DNA of 64,000 nucleotides from Fratercula arctica (taxonomy: Eukaryota; Chordata; Aves; Charadriiformes; Alcidae). Where the stretch lies: NCBI GenBank assembly GCA_947846985.1, contig CANTUZ010000008.1:29717352-29781351 (forward strand). Direction: 5' to 3'. Below the pieces are notes generated by a model. It worked only from the letters and a program-made list of their open reading frames with translations, was not told the origin of the DNA and made no database searches. Positions 12,201 through 26,189 of the stretch are shown piece after piece (position 1 is the first letter of the stretch; every line of letters starts with the position of its first letter). Both the position numbers and the translations under genes were made by a program.

Positions 12201-12314
12201 ATGGGTACTGTTAACATGGAAATACTGATGGGCCTGTGTCTGTTTATTGTGGGTATACATCAGCTTATTTTAATAGAGGAACTTGTAAGCATTTTTTAGA
12301 GTTTTTATCTACAT

Positions 12315-12341
12315 TGTGTGTGTGTACATATATATATAAAA
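12315..12341. repeat. TG/TA dinucleotide microsatellite
   Basis: A short (TG)n run passes into (TA)n ('gtgtgtgtgtacatatatatata'). Simple repeat with no other role visible. Confidence 0.85.
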
Positions 12342-15300
12342 AATATTTCAAAATACTGTTCAAGGAATACTTCTGGAACAGTACTACTTCAAAGGACCTA
12401 TATGGGGTGACTTGGCCTTAGAAAATTAAAGGCTGCATCTAATTTCAGCATTCAGTTTTGGAAGGTTCAGACTGCTCTGGCACATATGAATCAAGTACTT
12501 ACCTTCAAGCATATGCATAATTTCACTAACTCGTAAAGTATGCTTACATATGCTTTGAACATACATTACTCACCTGAGGCCTAGCTGCATAAGGTTTCTT
12601 TAGATCTGTCTTGCCTCTAGTTGAGTATCTGGCTTTATCAGTATTCATGAAAAGCAATTTACTTCAGGGAGCTCTTTCAGAGCTCTGGTAAAGTTCTTCC
12701 CTTCACCAAACTCACCATAAACTTGCCAACTCGTCATCAGGAGTGTGGTGCTTCCCTGCATGCTCAGCCAGGGCAGCTCTGGCGACTGCATTCAAAATGC
12801 CACTGCCCAGAGGCTCTTCCTCTATGTCTGCAGCTGGGATGAGCTCTGCTGTGTTGTCCCGTCCTGTGGGCCCAGCAAGCAGATGGTGAAAGTCCACATT
12901 AGCTCCTTGAATTCAAAGGATTTGCTCCAACCTGTATTTGCTGAGAATCCGCCCTGCATGTCTAGCAGTGATAAACTGGCTCTTCAAAGATGGCTGAGCT
13001 GGAGAGAAGGAAAGACTGTGTGGACTTAGAACCCTTAATAGAAAGTAAGCTGAAATGTGAATAGCTTGAGGAGTTTCTTTGAACTTGAGATTTATTCCAA
13101 GATTGAGAATTTACTTTAATAATTACACTGTACCAGTCTGCTGGTGGAAGTTTGATTCCTTGTAATAATTTTGTTTCTTAACATCTAAAACAAGCGTGAA
13201 TTTGAACACTTCGTGACATTAGCTTTTGTCCCTCTGTTCTCACTGTTTAGAGAAACCACTGTGACTAAGGCAAGGTATACTACTACATTACATACTAGCT
13301 GTTAGCATTCCCATCCCATGCTCTTCTAGCAGCCCACACTTGGGCAACCACAGAAGCAAATTAACTAACACCATCTCTTGGCGTGCCATTCTGAGCTGAA
13401 ATAGGACCCAACGTAAATGCCTTAATGACTCAAGCCCCTGGCACCAATGGCTTGGCAGGTAATGGAAGTAATATGTAGTTTGTAAAAACTGAAAGTTAAC
13501 CTTTTTGGGTTTTTTTTTCTGGTTGGTTTTTTTTTTTTTATTTTTGCAGGGGGTTCATGCAAATGTAGAATTTGAGTAGATCATATTTTACCATTTCGCT
13601 GCTCTTTATCAGTATGTTTGGCAAGATTTCTTCAGGCACTTGAGGAAGAGCAAGATGCTAATGTTTATTTTGGCAAGCTTTGCTGTGGAAAGTGAGTTTT
13701 CTCAGTCTGAAATCTTCTTTCCAGATCTCGCATCCCTCCCTCCTGTGTATCAGAGAGGACTATTTTACTGGCCATGTAGCTGAATCCAGCTATTCTGAAT
13801 TGGGCTCAGCTCTACTAATGAGATATATGTAGTAAACACAGGAATTTTGAACATCTTCAGTTTCTGCTGAATCACAGTGATGCTCTTCAGATGCTCCTCT
13901 AGGATGCCAGCCAGCAGAACATAGGCTCTAGGCTCTAAGCAGTGACTCTGTTACAGAGTGGGAAGGTTACAGAGCCACTGGGTGCAGTCCCTAAAGCGGA
14001 GAGCATTGGGAGCCAAGCAAGTTGCTACTTTATCCTGAGCAGCTGCTGGCAGTTGTGATACTGATGAAGTGGTGTTGGAATTCTTGCCTTCAGACCTTTG
14101 GAGTGGGGAAATGCCTTTGCTGGCTCTTAAGTTGTTCTAGGAAACTAATAGGCAGGTTTGAGGGGAAGATGAAAACTATTTCGAGAAATTCCCCTTCTCT
14201 TAAGAATGGCCCAGGGGTTAAAGCACACTTCTAGTGCAGCAGGAGGCTGGTTTGGAACAGGCACTAGATCTTCAGTGTCTGTAGGCTGGAGACATTCCCT
14301 TGTCACTGGGCTGCTGAGATGAGTTTTTTCAGGCTTTTCCATTTGAGCTGTTTTATTTTGTTGAAATAAACATTTATTAGATGGTTTTATAGAACAAGAC
14401 CCCTTCTCTTTCTTTCAGAAGTTCTGATTTTAATGAATTGATAACTTCCTACTCTGAAATGAAAAATTGGTGGGAGACTTTTTGGCTTATTGTATCTCAG
14501 CATTTTAGTATTTTTTGTAGTTCAGTATAGCTTAATGTGGAATAGAGTTTCAGAGCCATTGGTAAGTGTTTCCTTCTTAAGTAAAAGGGAGGCATAAATT
14601 GTATGGGTCAACAAGAAGAGCAATGAGGACTGTCACCTCAGTTTTGAACCAACTGTGCATTTGACCACTCATCCTTTCAATGATACACTTGATAGTTGTT
14701 CAGATCAAATCAGATCATGTACCTCAGCAGGGACACAAAACCAAATGGATAGGGAGTTCAAATGCATGATGATACGTATACCAGTTGAGGTGGGGAACTG
14801 TTGGCTTCAGATTACTGGCACTCTGCTTCAAATGGCAACAGTCATGCAGCTTTAGAGAGGGTCTGGCTTGAAAAGAAACGTTTGGCTTTTAATCAGTGTG
14901 GTAAAGAGGATGGGAGGAATTTTCAGAGGTTGTGCTTAAGTCACTTCACTGTTTGCTAGGAAACAGCTCTTACATCAAGTAAATACCCTTTCATGGAAAG
15001 TCCTGGTACTGTGCAACAAGACTCCCTTCCAGAAATTCAACCTTTTTTGAATCTGAATTCCTGGGTTTCGTTTAAGAAATGTACTGTTACACGTGTTTCA
15101 GGGGTGTTTTTCAGTGTTTAGAATGCTATTTATTTTTTGTGATTATTATTTTCTTTTCAAATTTATTTTACTTAAATGCTTGATGAAATAAGCATACCTT
15201 TAGTAAATTCATAGTTTCCACCCACTGAACTACTACTGAACTGACTAGAATGTGTTCTTAGAACAGTTCAAGTCAACTAAACTTTTGGTCTTCAGTATTC

Positions 15301-16128
15301 AGCAGAGACTTGATTAGCTTTTCTATAGTAGGGTATTTCATGACTTCATAAAGTTTGAACACCTCTTCATCCTTACTACTGTCTTTTCTGAACAAAGATG
15401 AAGGGTGGGAGATTGATCTGCCTTGTAGCTTTATCTCTTTTTTTGCCAACAATATGATATAATCTTTTGCTTTTAATTCATGATATCATTAGAACTACCA
15501 TGATTGAATTTAAATGCAATTTAATACGAGTTTGCCAAACAACAAGAGAAAAAGTGAACAGTAACAAGAACTTTACAGGTCTCTGGACTTGTGATTGCTT
15601 GTCCACCATGCAAAGAGATTGGGGTCACTCATCCTAAACTCATTGCCACCCTAGAGTAGTTGATTGCCATCCTCTGGACTCAGTAAATGGACCATAATAG
15701 ACCACACAAAATTAGTCTGTTTGGATATTTGTATTGTCTGTATTTTGAATGCACAGGTGCAGAATGTGAGGTAATGAATCAAAGATCTTTTTATGGATGG
15801 AAGCCAAGTAGCCATCAAAGAAAGTTTATATCACCTGGGAGCAAATAATTGTTTACTAACAGTACAGAAAGTGACTGCTGGTGTAAGAATGTGTATTGCT
15901 ATGGAATGTATGTATATATCATTAGAGGAAAATAAACTTTATTTCAATAAGAGGGTTGCTGGACAGGGAAAGTTAATGTGTTTTGCAGTGAAACTGAATG
16001 ATGCTGTGATTATTCTTTGGCAGATAGTAAAAAATGGGTGCATATATATACACCTTACATACCTTGGCTCACAGGTTGTCACAACAACTTAGTGGAAGTA
16101 GCATTTCTGGGTGTATATGCCTGCCTCT

Positions 16129-16182
16129 GTGTGTATATATATGTATATATATATGTGTGTGTGTGTGTATATATATATATAT
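16129..16182. repeat. Compound TG/TA microsatellite
   Basis: Alternating purine-pyrimidine blocks: TGTGTGTATATATATG, (TA)n, (TG)7 or so, then (TA)n. The tract is about 54 bp and potentially Z-DNA or cruciform forming. It gives spurious open frames rich in Tyr, Ile, Cys and Val in all three forward frames. Confidence 0.95.
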
Positions 16183-19100
16183 CAGCAGCTACAGCATATC
16201 TACTTTGTATGGGTACCCATCTGTTGCAACATGGATATGTTGCTCTATACAGGACTCTGATGTATCCCCTTCTGTGTCCTGATTCTTCATTCCAATAATT
16301 TGCTGTAATTAATGCAGAGATGGCTTTTGTCAATGGTGTGATTCAGGTGTCTCATATGGCAGAGTTCTTGGTTGTATCATTACAAATATGGTAAGAGCAG
16401 GGATCATATTTTGCAACGGGAAAATACAAGGAGGTGGCAGAGATGGCTTTTAGAATTCAGCCTGAAGCATTAGTAAAAAGAAAAATAATTTCTAGTGTTT
16501 GGTATTCTCGAGTGCACTAGGCTAAACTTCTTGAACAAGTTGCTCAGAAGTGCAAGAAAAGATCAGCAAAATTTTACCACTTACTACTTTATTATCATTA
16601 TTGCAAATGTGGGCATATATATTCTGCAGCTGTCTGGGTTTGGCTGTTCTGAATTTTCTGCCCTTGTGAGCCAGAGGCTGTGAGAATCACTTTGATGTAT
16701 TTCACTGCGGTGTAATGCCACTTACAGTGTATTTAAGCTTGAACAGCATTTGCTGTGTAAAGGCTTATTCTGAAGGTACCAAAATCTATACTTTCTTAGC
16801 TTTTGTTTTTGTTTTTTTTTTTTAAATTGGTCTCCATTGCTCAGATGCAGGATGGTGTTAATGACCTAAATATAAGCAACTGGTTTGGGTCCTTCTCAGG
16901 CCAAGGTATATTCTACGAAGTTAGCAGGCTTTTATACTTACACATCTCTGGGATGGTAACTCTGGTGGTAACTGTCACATGGTGTCAGTCACTTGGCACG
17001 AATGAACATCAGCTAGTACAGTGACACTGATCTTCTGGGGAAGCCACACTGAAACTTGTGTTAAAGAAGAGTTTAGCTTGGATAGGACAGACCCAGCACT
17101 CAAAGACTCAAAGCAAGAATCTTTTGTGATGTCCATCAAAAGATACAGTCATATCACTGAATACTTGTAAACTGTTTGGATGAAATATTAATGGAGTTTG
17201 GGGAAGATGCCAGTCAAGTAGCTTTCTTACCCTCTCACAAACTGGCCTTGATAAGGGCTGGAACGTTCCTCTGCAGGTCTCTCTTACAGTGGGGACTGCA
17301 GCACCAGCTGCGTGGAGGACCTGAGGATCCACCACACACCACATTGTGCTCTTTCCAGCATGAAAGCACAGATGCCTGTGGAGCTCACATATGTAGTGGC
17401 CTGGCTTTGCTCATGCACTGGAACTGGGAGAGGGAAGTGAGCTAGCTAACAGGAGAGGGGAAGCACAGGCCCTCCCTGGGTTATGTTAACAGCACCATCT
17501 TTGCCTCGGAATAGGAGAGCACAACAAGATCAAAGAGCGATGTGGTATGAATGAGGAATGTGGAATGAGGTACAGGACTTACTGGTGCCTCACCATTTTG
17601 TTGTGACACTGGTTGGTCATCACAGTGTTACTGTGATACCTGCTTAGAATCATTCCTGCTCTTTGCAGACATTGGAGAAGGATAGGCGACAGTCTTCAAA
17701 GGATGCTGACCCAGGTGCTAAGGACTGTCCTTCCTCTCATATCCCACTCTCACCTCTATATAGAAGATAGGTTCATGGTCTCTCAGGTATGGATTTTGTA
17801 CTGTTAAATAACATAACCGAGCTCCTGATGTGGCATTGCATATTTTCCAAACTTTTATGCCTCACTGCCTATTTTCAAGCATGCAGTCTGCAAGGCTGTA
17901 ATATCTCTGAGACATCTGCTTCTTTCTGAGATTGTAATGTCAGTAATTTCAGAAATCCTCATGGAGGAGGAGATAAACAATGGGGGAGCATAAGCCTCTT
18001 TTCTGTAGGAATCCAGACCTACATGTGGAATCAGTGACCCGTTTTATTTCTTGCATCCTGTTTCCGGCTCTGCAACCAGTAGGTTTCAGGCAGAGTGTGA
18101 TGGCCATCAGGGAATCAGGCTGCTTTAGCTGAGCAGAGGGGAGAATGCAGAGGCAACTGCTGCATTCTGTTTGACACAAGCATGACCAGGGGACTGTAGT
18201 GGGACTAGGCTCTGCAAATGGAGAATATTCTGGAATGTGTGTGCACTCATGTACATATGTTTATGCGTGTATTTAAAGGAAAGGATACTAAAGGCCTCAG
18301 ATATCATCGCACTTACGCAGAGGCACTTAACCAGCCTGAAGCGGCTAATCTCAGACTTCTGAAAACCAGGAAATACAAAATAATGGTGCGTACCAGTTCT
18401 GAGTACAATCTTTAGAAAGGCATAAACAGCAGTTCTGTATTAATTACAGTTTACAGTGGTTTTACTAAGTATGTTCATTTGTAATGACACTGAAGGCTAA
18501 AAGGACAGCTAGGAGGACACTTGTTAATATGTCCTAGATGCTCTTGACACTGGTTATGTTTATGCATTTATTTTTTTAGTTATTATATTTATCTTTAGAC
18601 ACTAGACCACAGCAATTCATACCTGTTGCTAATGTCAAGATGGCAAAGAGAAGTGTCTAAATCTCATGCTGTCACTAGTAGTTTTGCAACCATAGTGGCA
18701 GGGCTTTGTGCACAACCTGAAGACACTCATTTTTGTAACTAACAGTCATATGTACGCTGATGTTTGTCCTTTGACCTAATAAGGTAATTTTTTTTTTCTT
18801 CTGCTATTTAAGTAAAATCTGAGTGAAGTCCAGAATAATTCCTTTCTGAAATACTTGGATTTTGGAATCACACTCTTGCAGTTTAGTCAGTCTTTCTGAT
18901 ACTAAAATGTTAACTTAACCACATCAGAAAAGGTATGTTAATCACACCCTTCATCTGCAAGTCTCGGGTAGCATCTCTTTATATGATAAAAATCAGTCAA
19001 ATGTGGAATGGAGGTCATGTGTCTCTGATTCTGCTGGTTTTGTCTTTACCTAGGGCATGTGGAAGTCTGCAGGCAAGACAGTGTAATGTAATACACATGG

Positions 19101-22100
19101 ATAGATAGGAATCCCATTTGAAAATGAGATGCAATTCTGTAGAGGAATTAGAAGCGCAGAAGATTAAATCATACTGCAGGCTGCTACAATCTCATTAGAT
19201 GCTTAGCGTTTACATTTTTTTTTTAAGTGGGCTCTAAAATTGTTACTGCTTTGTTCCACCTGTACCTTGCATGTTAGCTTTTTGGAGCTGGGGGATTTTG
19301 ACTGAACTATTTGCAAGTGGGCAAATGATCCTTAATTAAAAATGAAAAATCCCTACTGTAGCATTGATCTACTTTGTGAACATATTTGGGTGACAAAATT
19401 GTAAACTCCAGTTGCTTTGTAACAGTGAAAGCTTAGTCAGTGACTGAGAGTGTATAGTCTTTGCTTAGTAGGGCTGGTAACAAGTTTATCAGTGGTAGGT
19501 CCGTGTATCTTTTTATCTCATCCCTTGTGTTGCTGTACTGTCACCCAACGTGTCTGTAGCTGTGGGGTTGCCTGACTTGTAAAAAGGGAAGAAGAGGTCA
19601 GTGCAAAAGAAACTGGCAGAGGGCTTTTTGAGGGTGCTGTGTGAAAATTTGAAAATGTTAGTCATGGGACATTTGAAAGAAATTAGCACAGTGAAAAGAA
19701 GGATTGGATTAGCACAAGGTGCAGCAGATGACCGCAGAAGCAGATAGGAATTTGAGAAGCATTGGCAAGGGTCAAGCCAGTTAGACCTGGGATTCCTGTT
19801 GTGCTGTGGCCAGGGGGAGCATTGTAAAGGAAAACGTTGCAGTGGGCAGGTGAGGAAATATATAATTTTTGGGGTGTGGGAGTCTATTCATAAACCTACA
19901 GATGTGAAAACCTTCCAACACTGGATTATTCTATGCTATTTCTTGGGGAATTTTCTGTTCCCCTCTTCGGATGTCAGAAATGGTGGAACAGATGTCACAC
20001 ACAGTTTCCTCCACCCTGATAGAACTTACAGCCAGGGTATTTTCACAAACCGCATAGTTCTGGCAACATCTGCCCTTTCATAAACTCCTTTCCCCCTCGG
20101 TGTATTTGCAAGGAGATTCTTTTTCATTTTGTTGTAAGGGAGCATGTTTCTTCTTTTTCTGATATTGTTTCTAAGTCTGAAATATAAATGTGCCAGGTAG
20201 TAATTGCCAGGCTTCTCAGTAGGAGCAGGGCACAAACTTGGTCTTGTGATTCTCTGATGCTTGAGATGTAACCATTCCCACCCCTGCTAAATGTTGTATA
20301 CAATGGAGTGTTTGTCAACTTTACCCCAAGGCCTGTCAAGCTGGAATGTGTCTGTGAGCCCAACACCTCTGAAGGTGGTACTAGTGGAAAGGTGGCAGGT
20401 GTTCTTTGGTGGTTGAACACAGTGGGATTTCAGAGCTCCTTGAAGACAGAAAGGAAACTTCTGTAAAGGCTGGGCAAGAAGACACATATTGAAGGCTGTG
20501 AGAGGTGACCTCTGCCATATTTTGCTGCAGTGGTTAAAGACCATCTACCCTGCTGGACATTGCTGCTGGCAATAAGGTCAGCAGGACAGAGCACGCACCA
20601 GCACCTTAGCTGCTTTGGTTCAGTTTCGTGTTAGCTTAAACCTGTGTAGAGTAATATGAATTGCTTCATTTGGTAGGGGAGAGAAGTAAGGCTCTGTCAG
20701 GCTTAATCCAGTCTTCTCTGCAGCATTCCCTTGAAGCGCCTCTACTACATTTTTTCCTTCTGTTGTATTGAAATGTTTTATTTTACAAGGCAAGTAAAAT
20801 GTCTCATTTGTATATGTGTAATAGATATAGAAATAGCACCCTTCCATCAGTATTTGAGGTCAGGATGTAACAAGCAACTGAGAGTAATCGCCTATTCCGG
20901 GTAATGCATTTGGAAATTGCTATCAGAAATTAATGATCCATTTGTATATGGGATTCTGTAGTATTTTTTTCTTTCATTCCTTTTTCATGGAGGTCCTATT
21001 GGTATGGCATGCAGTGACATTTCAGGAGCACAAATACAAGCAAGGGATATAGAGAAAGACGAAGCATGTAAACTGACATTCAGCTGAGAACCTCTCGAGT
21101 ACAGTATGTTTTGTGCATTATAAATTTAGTGCTTGTGTTAGCTTAATCTTAGCCACTGCAGAAAATCTTCTGTAAAAGATCTTTCTCCAAACGTGGGGTT
21201 TTGTGTGCATGCTGTTAGTGACATGCAAAGCACTGTTCTCCTCTGGCTTTAGGGTTCAGTTGAGGGCCGTATTCTGATGTTCCACAGCTCGGGCAGAAAG
21301 AAGCTTCTCTGAAGAGTTCAGGATGAGAATGTAGCAGCTCAAATTTAGATCCAAGCCTGGAGCTAAATCTTCTGAACTTCAGTGGGACTATTTTGTTCAT
21401 AAAATTATTCACATGCTATAATCCTTTGTCACAAGATTAGAAATGCAGTAATTGTTTAATACAGACATTAAAATATCATCAGAGGAAAAATACAAGTTAA
21501 TTCAATAAATCAGTTTGTACTACAATGAGAAATATAAATTCATTAGCTATTAAGTTTTAGCCATAAAGGATATTTTTAAAAGTTAGTGCAACACTAATAT
21601 TTTCCTTGTAATGTGTCATTTGTATTTTATGTAACAAGCAGTGCTGGGCTGAGTTATATAAATGAGCAAGTGTTTTATGCAGGTTATTTCATTATCTGTC
21701 CTTGGAGAAGGTGAATGAAAAATAGCTCCAACTCAGTTTTAGCATCTTAATTTTGCCAGCTTTAATATGTATATGAAGCAAGAGTCTGAAGCGTAGAGGA
21801 ATGAGTCCAGTTGTAAAAGCTGTTGTCCTCTTAGTTTTTGATCTTAAAAGGGAAGGAAAAAAAAAAGAGAGGAAGAAAGAGAGAAGTCGAGGGTATGTTT
21901 TGTGTGGCTTGCCAAGTCTTCTTGACAGAGCTTGCAGTTGCAAGCTAGCTGAATCAGCACCACATTTATCAGTGAAAGACTATAATCACAGTAATACCTG
22001 GAGTGTACAGCAAAGAAGTCAAATCTGGCAAGGTGTTGTATGAAGTTTTTATGACTGGTTTAAACTGAGTGGGAGTATTGCTACAAAGAGTAAATTTGTC

Positions 22101-24634
22101 CAAGTGCTGTGGTAGGGTTTAATCAGCAAATTGAATTTAAATATGAAGAATTATTTAGCTTTTATCTTTGAAGCAACATAAATTTAGAGGTCTGGAGCTT
22201 TCACAAAGGACAATTGTTGGGATTCATTTGCTTCATACAAGATGCCGTTTTAAAGTGTATAGTTTTATACTAAATCAGTAAAATTTGTGCTGCAAAGCAG
22301 GACCCGAAGTTTTCCAGTGACAAAGATCTTTTCCCGTTATTGTTTTGTTAATATACTTTTACAGCCAGAAGGGCTTATTAGGTATAATCCTTATTGTACT
22401 TGTTTCTGTGCTGCGTGTTGGTTCCTCAAGAACAGTTTTTTCCTGGTTTTTTGGTGATGTTGTTATAAGGTGTTGGATCAGATTAAGTGTATGTAATTGG
22501 TATACCAGAGGGCAGGCATCCATCAGTTGTCTGTAACATTAAAACAGCTGCTAGATATTGGACATAAGGGCGAACTAGTCAAATAACTATTCCTTAACAT
22601 ATGATTATCTATTAAATAGAGAATAATATCAGTCCAGCGTGGTTTTGATGTCACTAGGTAGAAGGTATGCTTTTCTGAAAAGCAGTAAGGGAGATGAAGA
22701 CTAAGAGTAATTATAGAGCTAAGTTTTCCAGTCTGCATGGGAAATTTGATGACCTATGTCTTATATTCTGTGCCTATTTGAGATGAGAAATAGCTGACAG
22801 CAAAAGTTACATAGGGACTACAGACTACAATAATTTCTCAACACTTTGGTTTAATTGTTGGAACGCACTAAATATTGGAAATGGAGTTGCCCCAAGCTCA
22901 TATTCTATGTGATCTTCCTGCCTGCTCTGTCCAGACATTTTATAACTCTGCTTATAACCATTGGGTGGGTTTGACAAAGAAACTAATTTGAGCTCTTTCA
23001 TCATTGATTTAAGGGGGGGCAGGGAAACCTTCTGATCTGAGATACCAGCAGACAATAAGGCATTCGGAGTGACAGAGTGGCCCAGTTGCCAGGAAGGAGT
23101 CTTATCGGACATAGTGAGACTCAGCTCAGGGTCTTGCAGAGTGGTTGAGCCACTGACTAAGGACAGGTATAAGGTATGTGACTTTTAATAAGAGTGTATT
23201 TGTTTATGATATAGTAAAATAGAGATGGCAGGAGGAACCTTACTCATTTCAAGCATGTATTTTTTTCTAATGAAGGGCGGTGGAAAGGGTTATGTTTTTC
23301 CTCTAGCACCTTATTTTTGAGGGTTTCCGTAACTCAATGTCTGTTCTTCATCAGACCAAAACTCAAAAATTCATTCCTTTTTCTTCATCCTATCATCTTT
23401 TCCCCATTTACCACAAACTAAGCCATGTTATTTTTGAAAATGTGCTTCCTTGAATCTCATCTCTTTAATTAGAAAATGGATGCATACAAAAGTTAGTAAC
23501 AAGATTTAAATGCTATCAGTGGATACCGTAATGGAAGCACTTAGTTTCTGGAGTTTGAACTCCACTGAAGTGCTGTGTTTCAAAGCAGGAGTTAAGGGAG
23601 GATTGTCTTAAGTGCGTTAGAAGATTTAGAACAATTATGGGAACTCTAATATCAGTCCACATAGCAAAGGGCTCAAATGGGGAAAAGGAGAAAGTGTTTC
23701 AACTTAAAAACTTGGAAAGAACTAAGATTTCATTCTCATTTATGTACATCTGTACCTTCTTACCAGTGTACAATAGAGTTAAATTTAGTTACCAAACCAA
23801 GCTTTTATTCCTTTTTGACTTAGTCTTTGCTGTAATTCTTTGTGTGTGACTTAATTTTAAAATGCGAAGATTCAAGCCTGTTCCTTACTGATCTAAGGCA
23901 GTTGGTTTTGATGGAAGCAGGATTAGGAACTGGACTCCCTTCCCTTATTAATTCTTCATCATGTGGTACAGTGTTTCTCACTTAGCCACATAACTCGAAA
24001 TAGAAAGTATATTGCAGGGTTTCTTCATCACATGCAAATTCCATTCATGCGCCCAAGTTTTCAGAGCAGACTTGGTGATTTAACTATACAGACCCTGTTA
24101 GTTTCAATAGGAGCTGTGTGGCTAAATCCTATGAATTAGTTTTGGAAAAAAAAAACAGATCAGCCAGGCAGCACTTGTCAGCCTAGCCTCCTGGCACATT
24201 TAGCTGCTTTTTATAGATGGGATCTTCAGGCAAATTTTCTGGCAAAAAATTGAGGTTGCTGGTGAATGAGAAAACAGAAGCTGTTGAGTTCGTCTAAGGT
24301 ATTCCTCCTCTTTAAAGCCTCAAAGGTATCAATAATGAATAGGGTCCAGGAGACGTGGCTGGGAGAAGCATGACACCCTTTGTATCCAGATTCATAACTA
24401 TGAAGCATTTTAAAAATTTTTTTGCAGAACTAATCTGGGCAAAGTATGAAATTTGGACTAGCTTTGCTTTTTGGCAAGATTGAGCACTGCTGTGCAGGAC
24501 ATTAAGTGTTCTCATGTTTCTCTAATTGCGTTTGCTTACCTAGAAGCATTAGTCTTTATAGGTGTAGCTTTGACAGGTTGGGATTAAAACCTCCAAGTAA
24601 ATATTTGTTTTGGGTTTTTTTTCTCCTTTCACAG

Positions 24635-24696
24635 ACAATATTCTCACCTGAAGAGAGATGGCAGAAATCAATTCTCCTGTAAATATCAAGGAAAAG
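24635..24696 (+). CDS. SPATS2L: SPATS2L exon with start codon; CDS 24658-24696 (residues 1-13)
   Basis: The acceptor TTTCACAG ends at 24634. Twenty-three bases of leader (no ATG) precede ATG at 24658, in a good Kozak setting (G at -3, G at +4). The 13 residues are MAEINSPVNIKEK, close to the known SPATS2L N terminus. The donor AAG|GTAGGT at 24697 gives phase 0. Very short first coding exons followed by a large intron are usual for this gene family. The next ATG in the joined frame falls late in the following exon, which supports this start. Confidence 0.95.
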
Positions 24697-25885
24697 GTAG
24701 GTCCAAGTAACAGTACAGTGCAAACCAAAATGATATTTGCATACATATTTCATCCCTGCTCCTTCAAACACTGTTCGTATACTTAACTTTAATATGCGTT
24801 GATTCTGTGCATAAAGTTAAATACACAGGCAGATATTGATAGGATTAGTATATTAATCTTGGTTGGTGAGAAACACTTTTGCTTTTCTGCAAAGAGGCAA
24901 TGTTTTGTCAAATAGACTTCTCTTATTCCTTTGTGATTGCTGTACATGCTAATGCTGTGGAAAATAGGACTTTGTGATGGTTACTGCTGTACAAAACACA
25001 ACCTTTGAAGAAACACACCGTTTACAAAATAATTTTTCTGACCAAAAATGTCACACCTGTAATATTTAAAGGCAATTCCTAAAATTACAGGGCCTGAAAA
25101 GAGTAGAATTTTTTTCCTATGTAAGTACCTCCGCTTTTAACTGTGTTATATGTGCTTGAGTGTGTCCTCTCCGTACCTTGGCTAGTGCTAGAGCCTCACC
25201 ACCCATTCAGGAGCAGTAAAGAACCTAAAGCTAACTAGTATACAAATATGAGGTAGGTCAGGAGATCTTTTGTGACTCCTACCAGGCAGACTGTGAAGAG
25301 ACAGTCTAACCCATAGATACTCCCCACCAACAAAAATAGGAAACAAGGACATTTGTCAAAGAATAGGAAAAAAGGAGAGAGAGAAGTGGGAAGACTGTAG
25401 GAGTATAACGTGATAGGGTTGGATTTTTAAAAAAGCCAAGATTTTGAGAATTCTCCTGAATCATCCTCTTTTATAAAATCAGATTTTGTTCTGTTTCATG
25501 TTGGGGAAGAGAGATGGAGCTTTGCACTTAGGAAGTTCAGAAAAGGCTACTGGGTTCCTTGATTTACAGGTTTATTAAGCCCAGTGGGGTGCTCTAATAC
25601 AGACTTTAAGGCAGCGTGATAAACATTAAAGGTCAGAATCCAATTCTGTCAGCAAGTCCAAGTTTATCCAGGTATCAGTGAAAAGTTTATTAGGCCTATT
25701 CACTTAATGAAAGATGCACAAGGAGAAAGGATCAGGACTGACTAAGTATCAAGGAAATACAGAACAGTGAGGGCAATGTGAAACTGAGAAATATAGTCAT
25801 CTTCTGCTGTATCATAAGACCTGCCTGTGACACATTACACATCCTGCAGGGCAGCAGGCATGTGAAATATTCTCTTCTCTCTAAG

Positions 25886-26189
25886 CCTGTCAATGGAAAG
25901 GAAAAAGAGTAAAAATTTGTATATGATTCCTTGGATTAACTCTTTTACTGAACTGGTGGAAAAAATTAATCAGCAGCAAAAGATTTGCCTAGCTTCAATT
26001 TTGCAATTCAGAACTTCAGTTTTACAATTAGATGGACTAATAACAAGGAAAAAATCATTTGGCATGAGGAATGTGTGCAAGATACTGCAAATGTGGCTTT
26101 CCAATCCAGAAAAGTCCCAAGAAGTGATAGAGAATTTAGATGTAATATACCACAGCATGACAGAGAAAAGAAATCACCTTGAACTAGAG
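25886..26189 (+). other. Unassigned exon-like ORF inside the SPATS2L intron
   Basis: A frame open from about 25867 to a stop after 26210 contains the ATG at 25893 and encodes about 106 residues, Lys/Gln/Leu-rich and mostly helical in character (for example LVEKINQQQ, PEKSQEVIENLD). It is framed by a pyrimidine-rich acceptor (TCTTCTCTCTAAG, ending at 25885) and a donor GAG|GTCAGT at 26190. Entry phase would be 2 and exit phase 0, so insertion into SPATS2L (phase 0 at this junction) would break the frame. I do not recognise the product. It may be a fossil exon, an exon of a nested transcript, or chance. Confidence 0.25.

Larger units (their letters stand above)
4357..24634 (+). other. Presumed 20-kb 5' UTR intron of SPATS2L
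   Basis: If the exon at 4287-4356 is real, this is one intron of about 20 kb. It carries the poly-G run, two MIR-like relics, all three LTRs and a TG/TA microsatellite at 16129-16182, each listed separately. From about 9270 to 24634, apart from the microsatellite and short A or T runs, I see no gene, RNA or clear repeat. Open frames here are at most about 105 codons and look like chance. Confidence 0.5.

Noticed and set aside
16017..16333. Tyr/Ile/Val-rich open frames on both strands
   Set aside because: Produced by the TG/TA microsatellite at 16129-16182.
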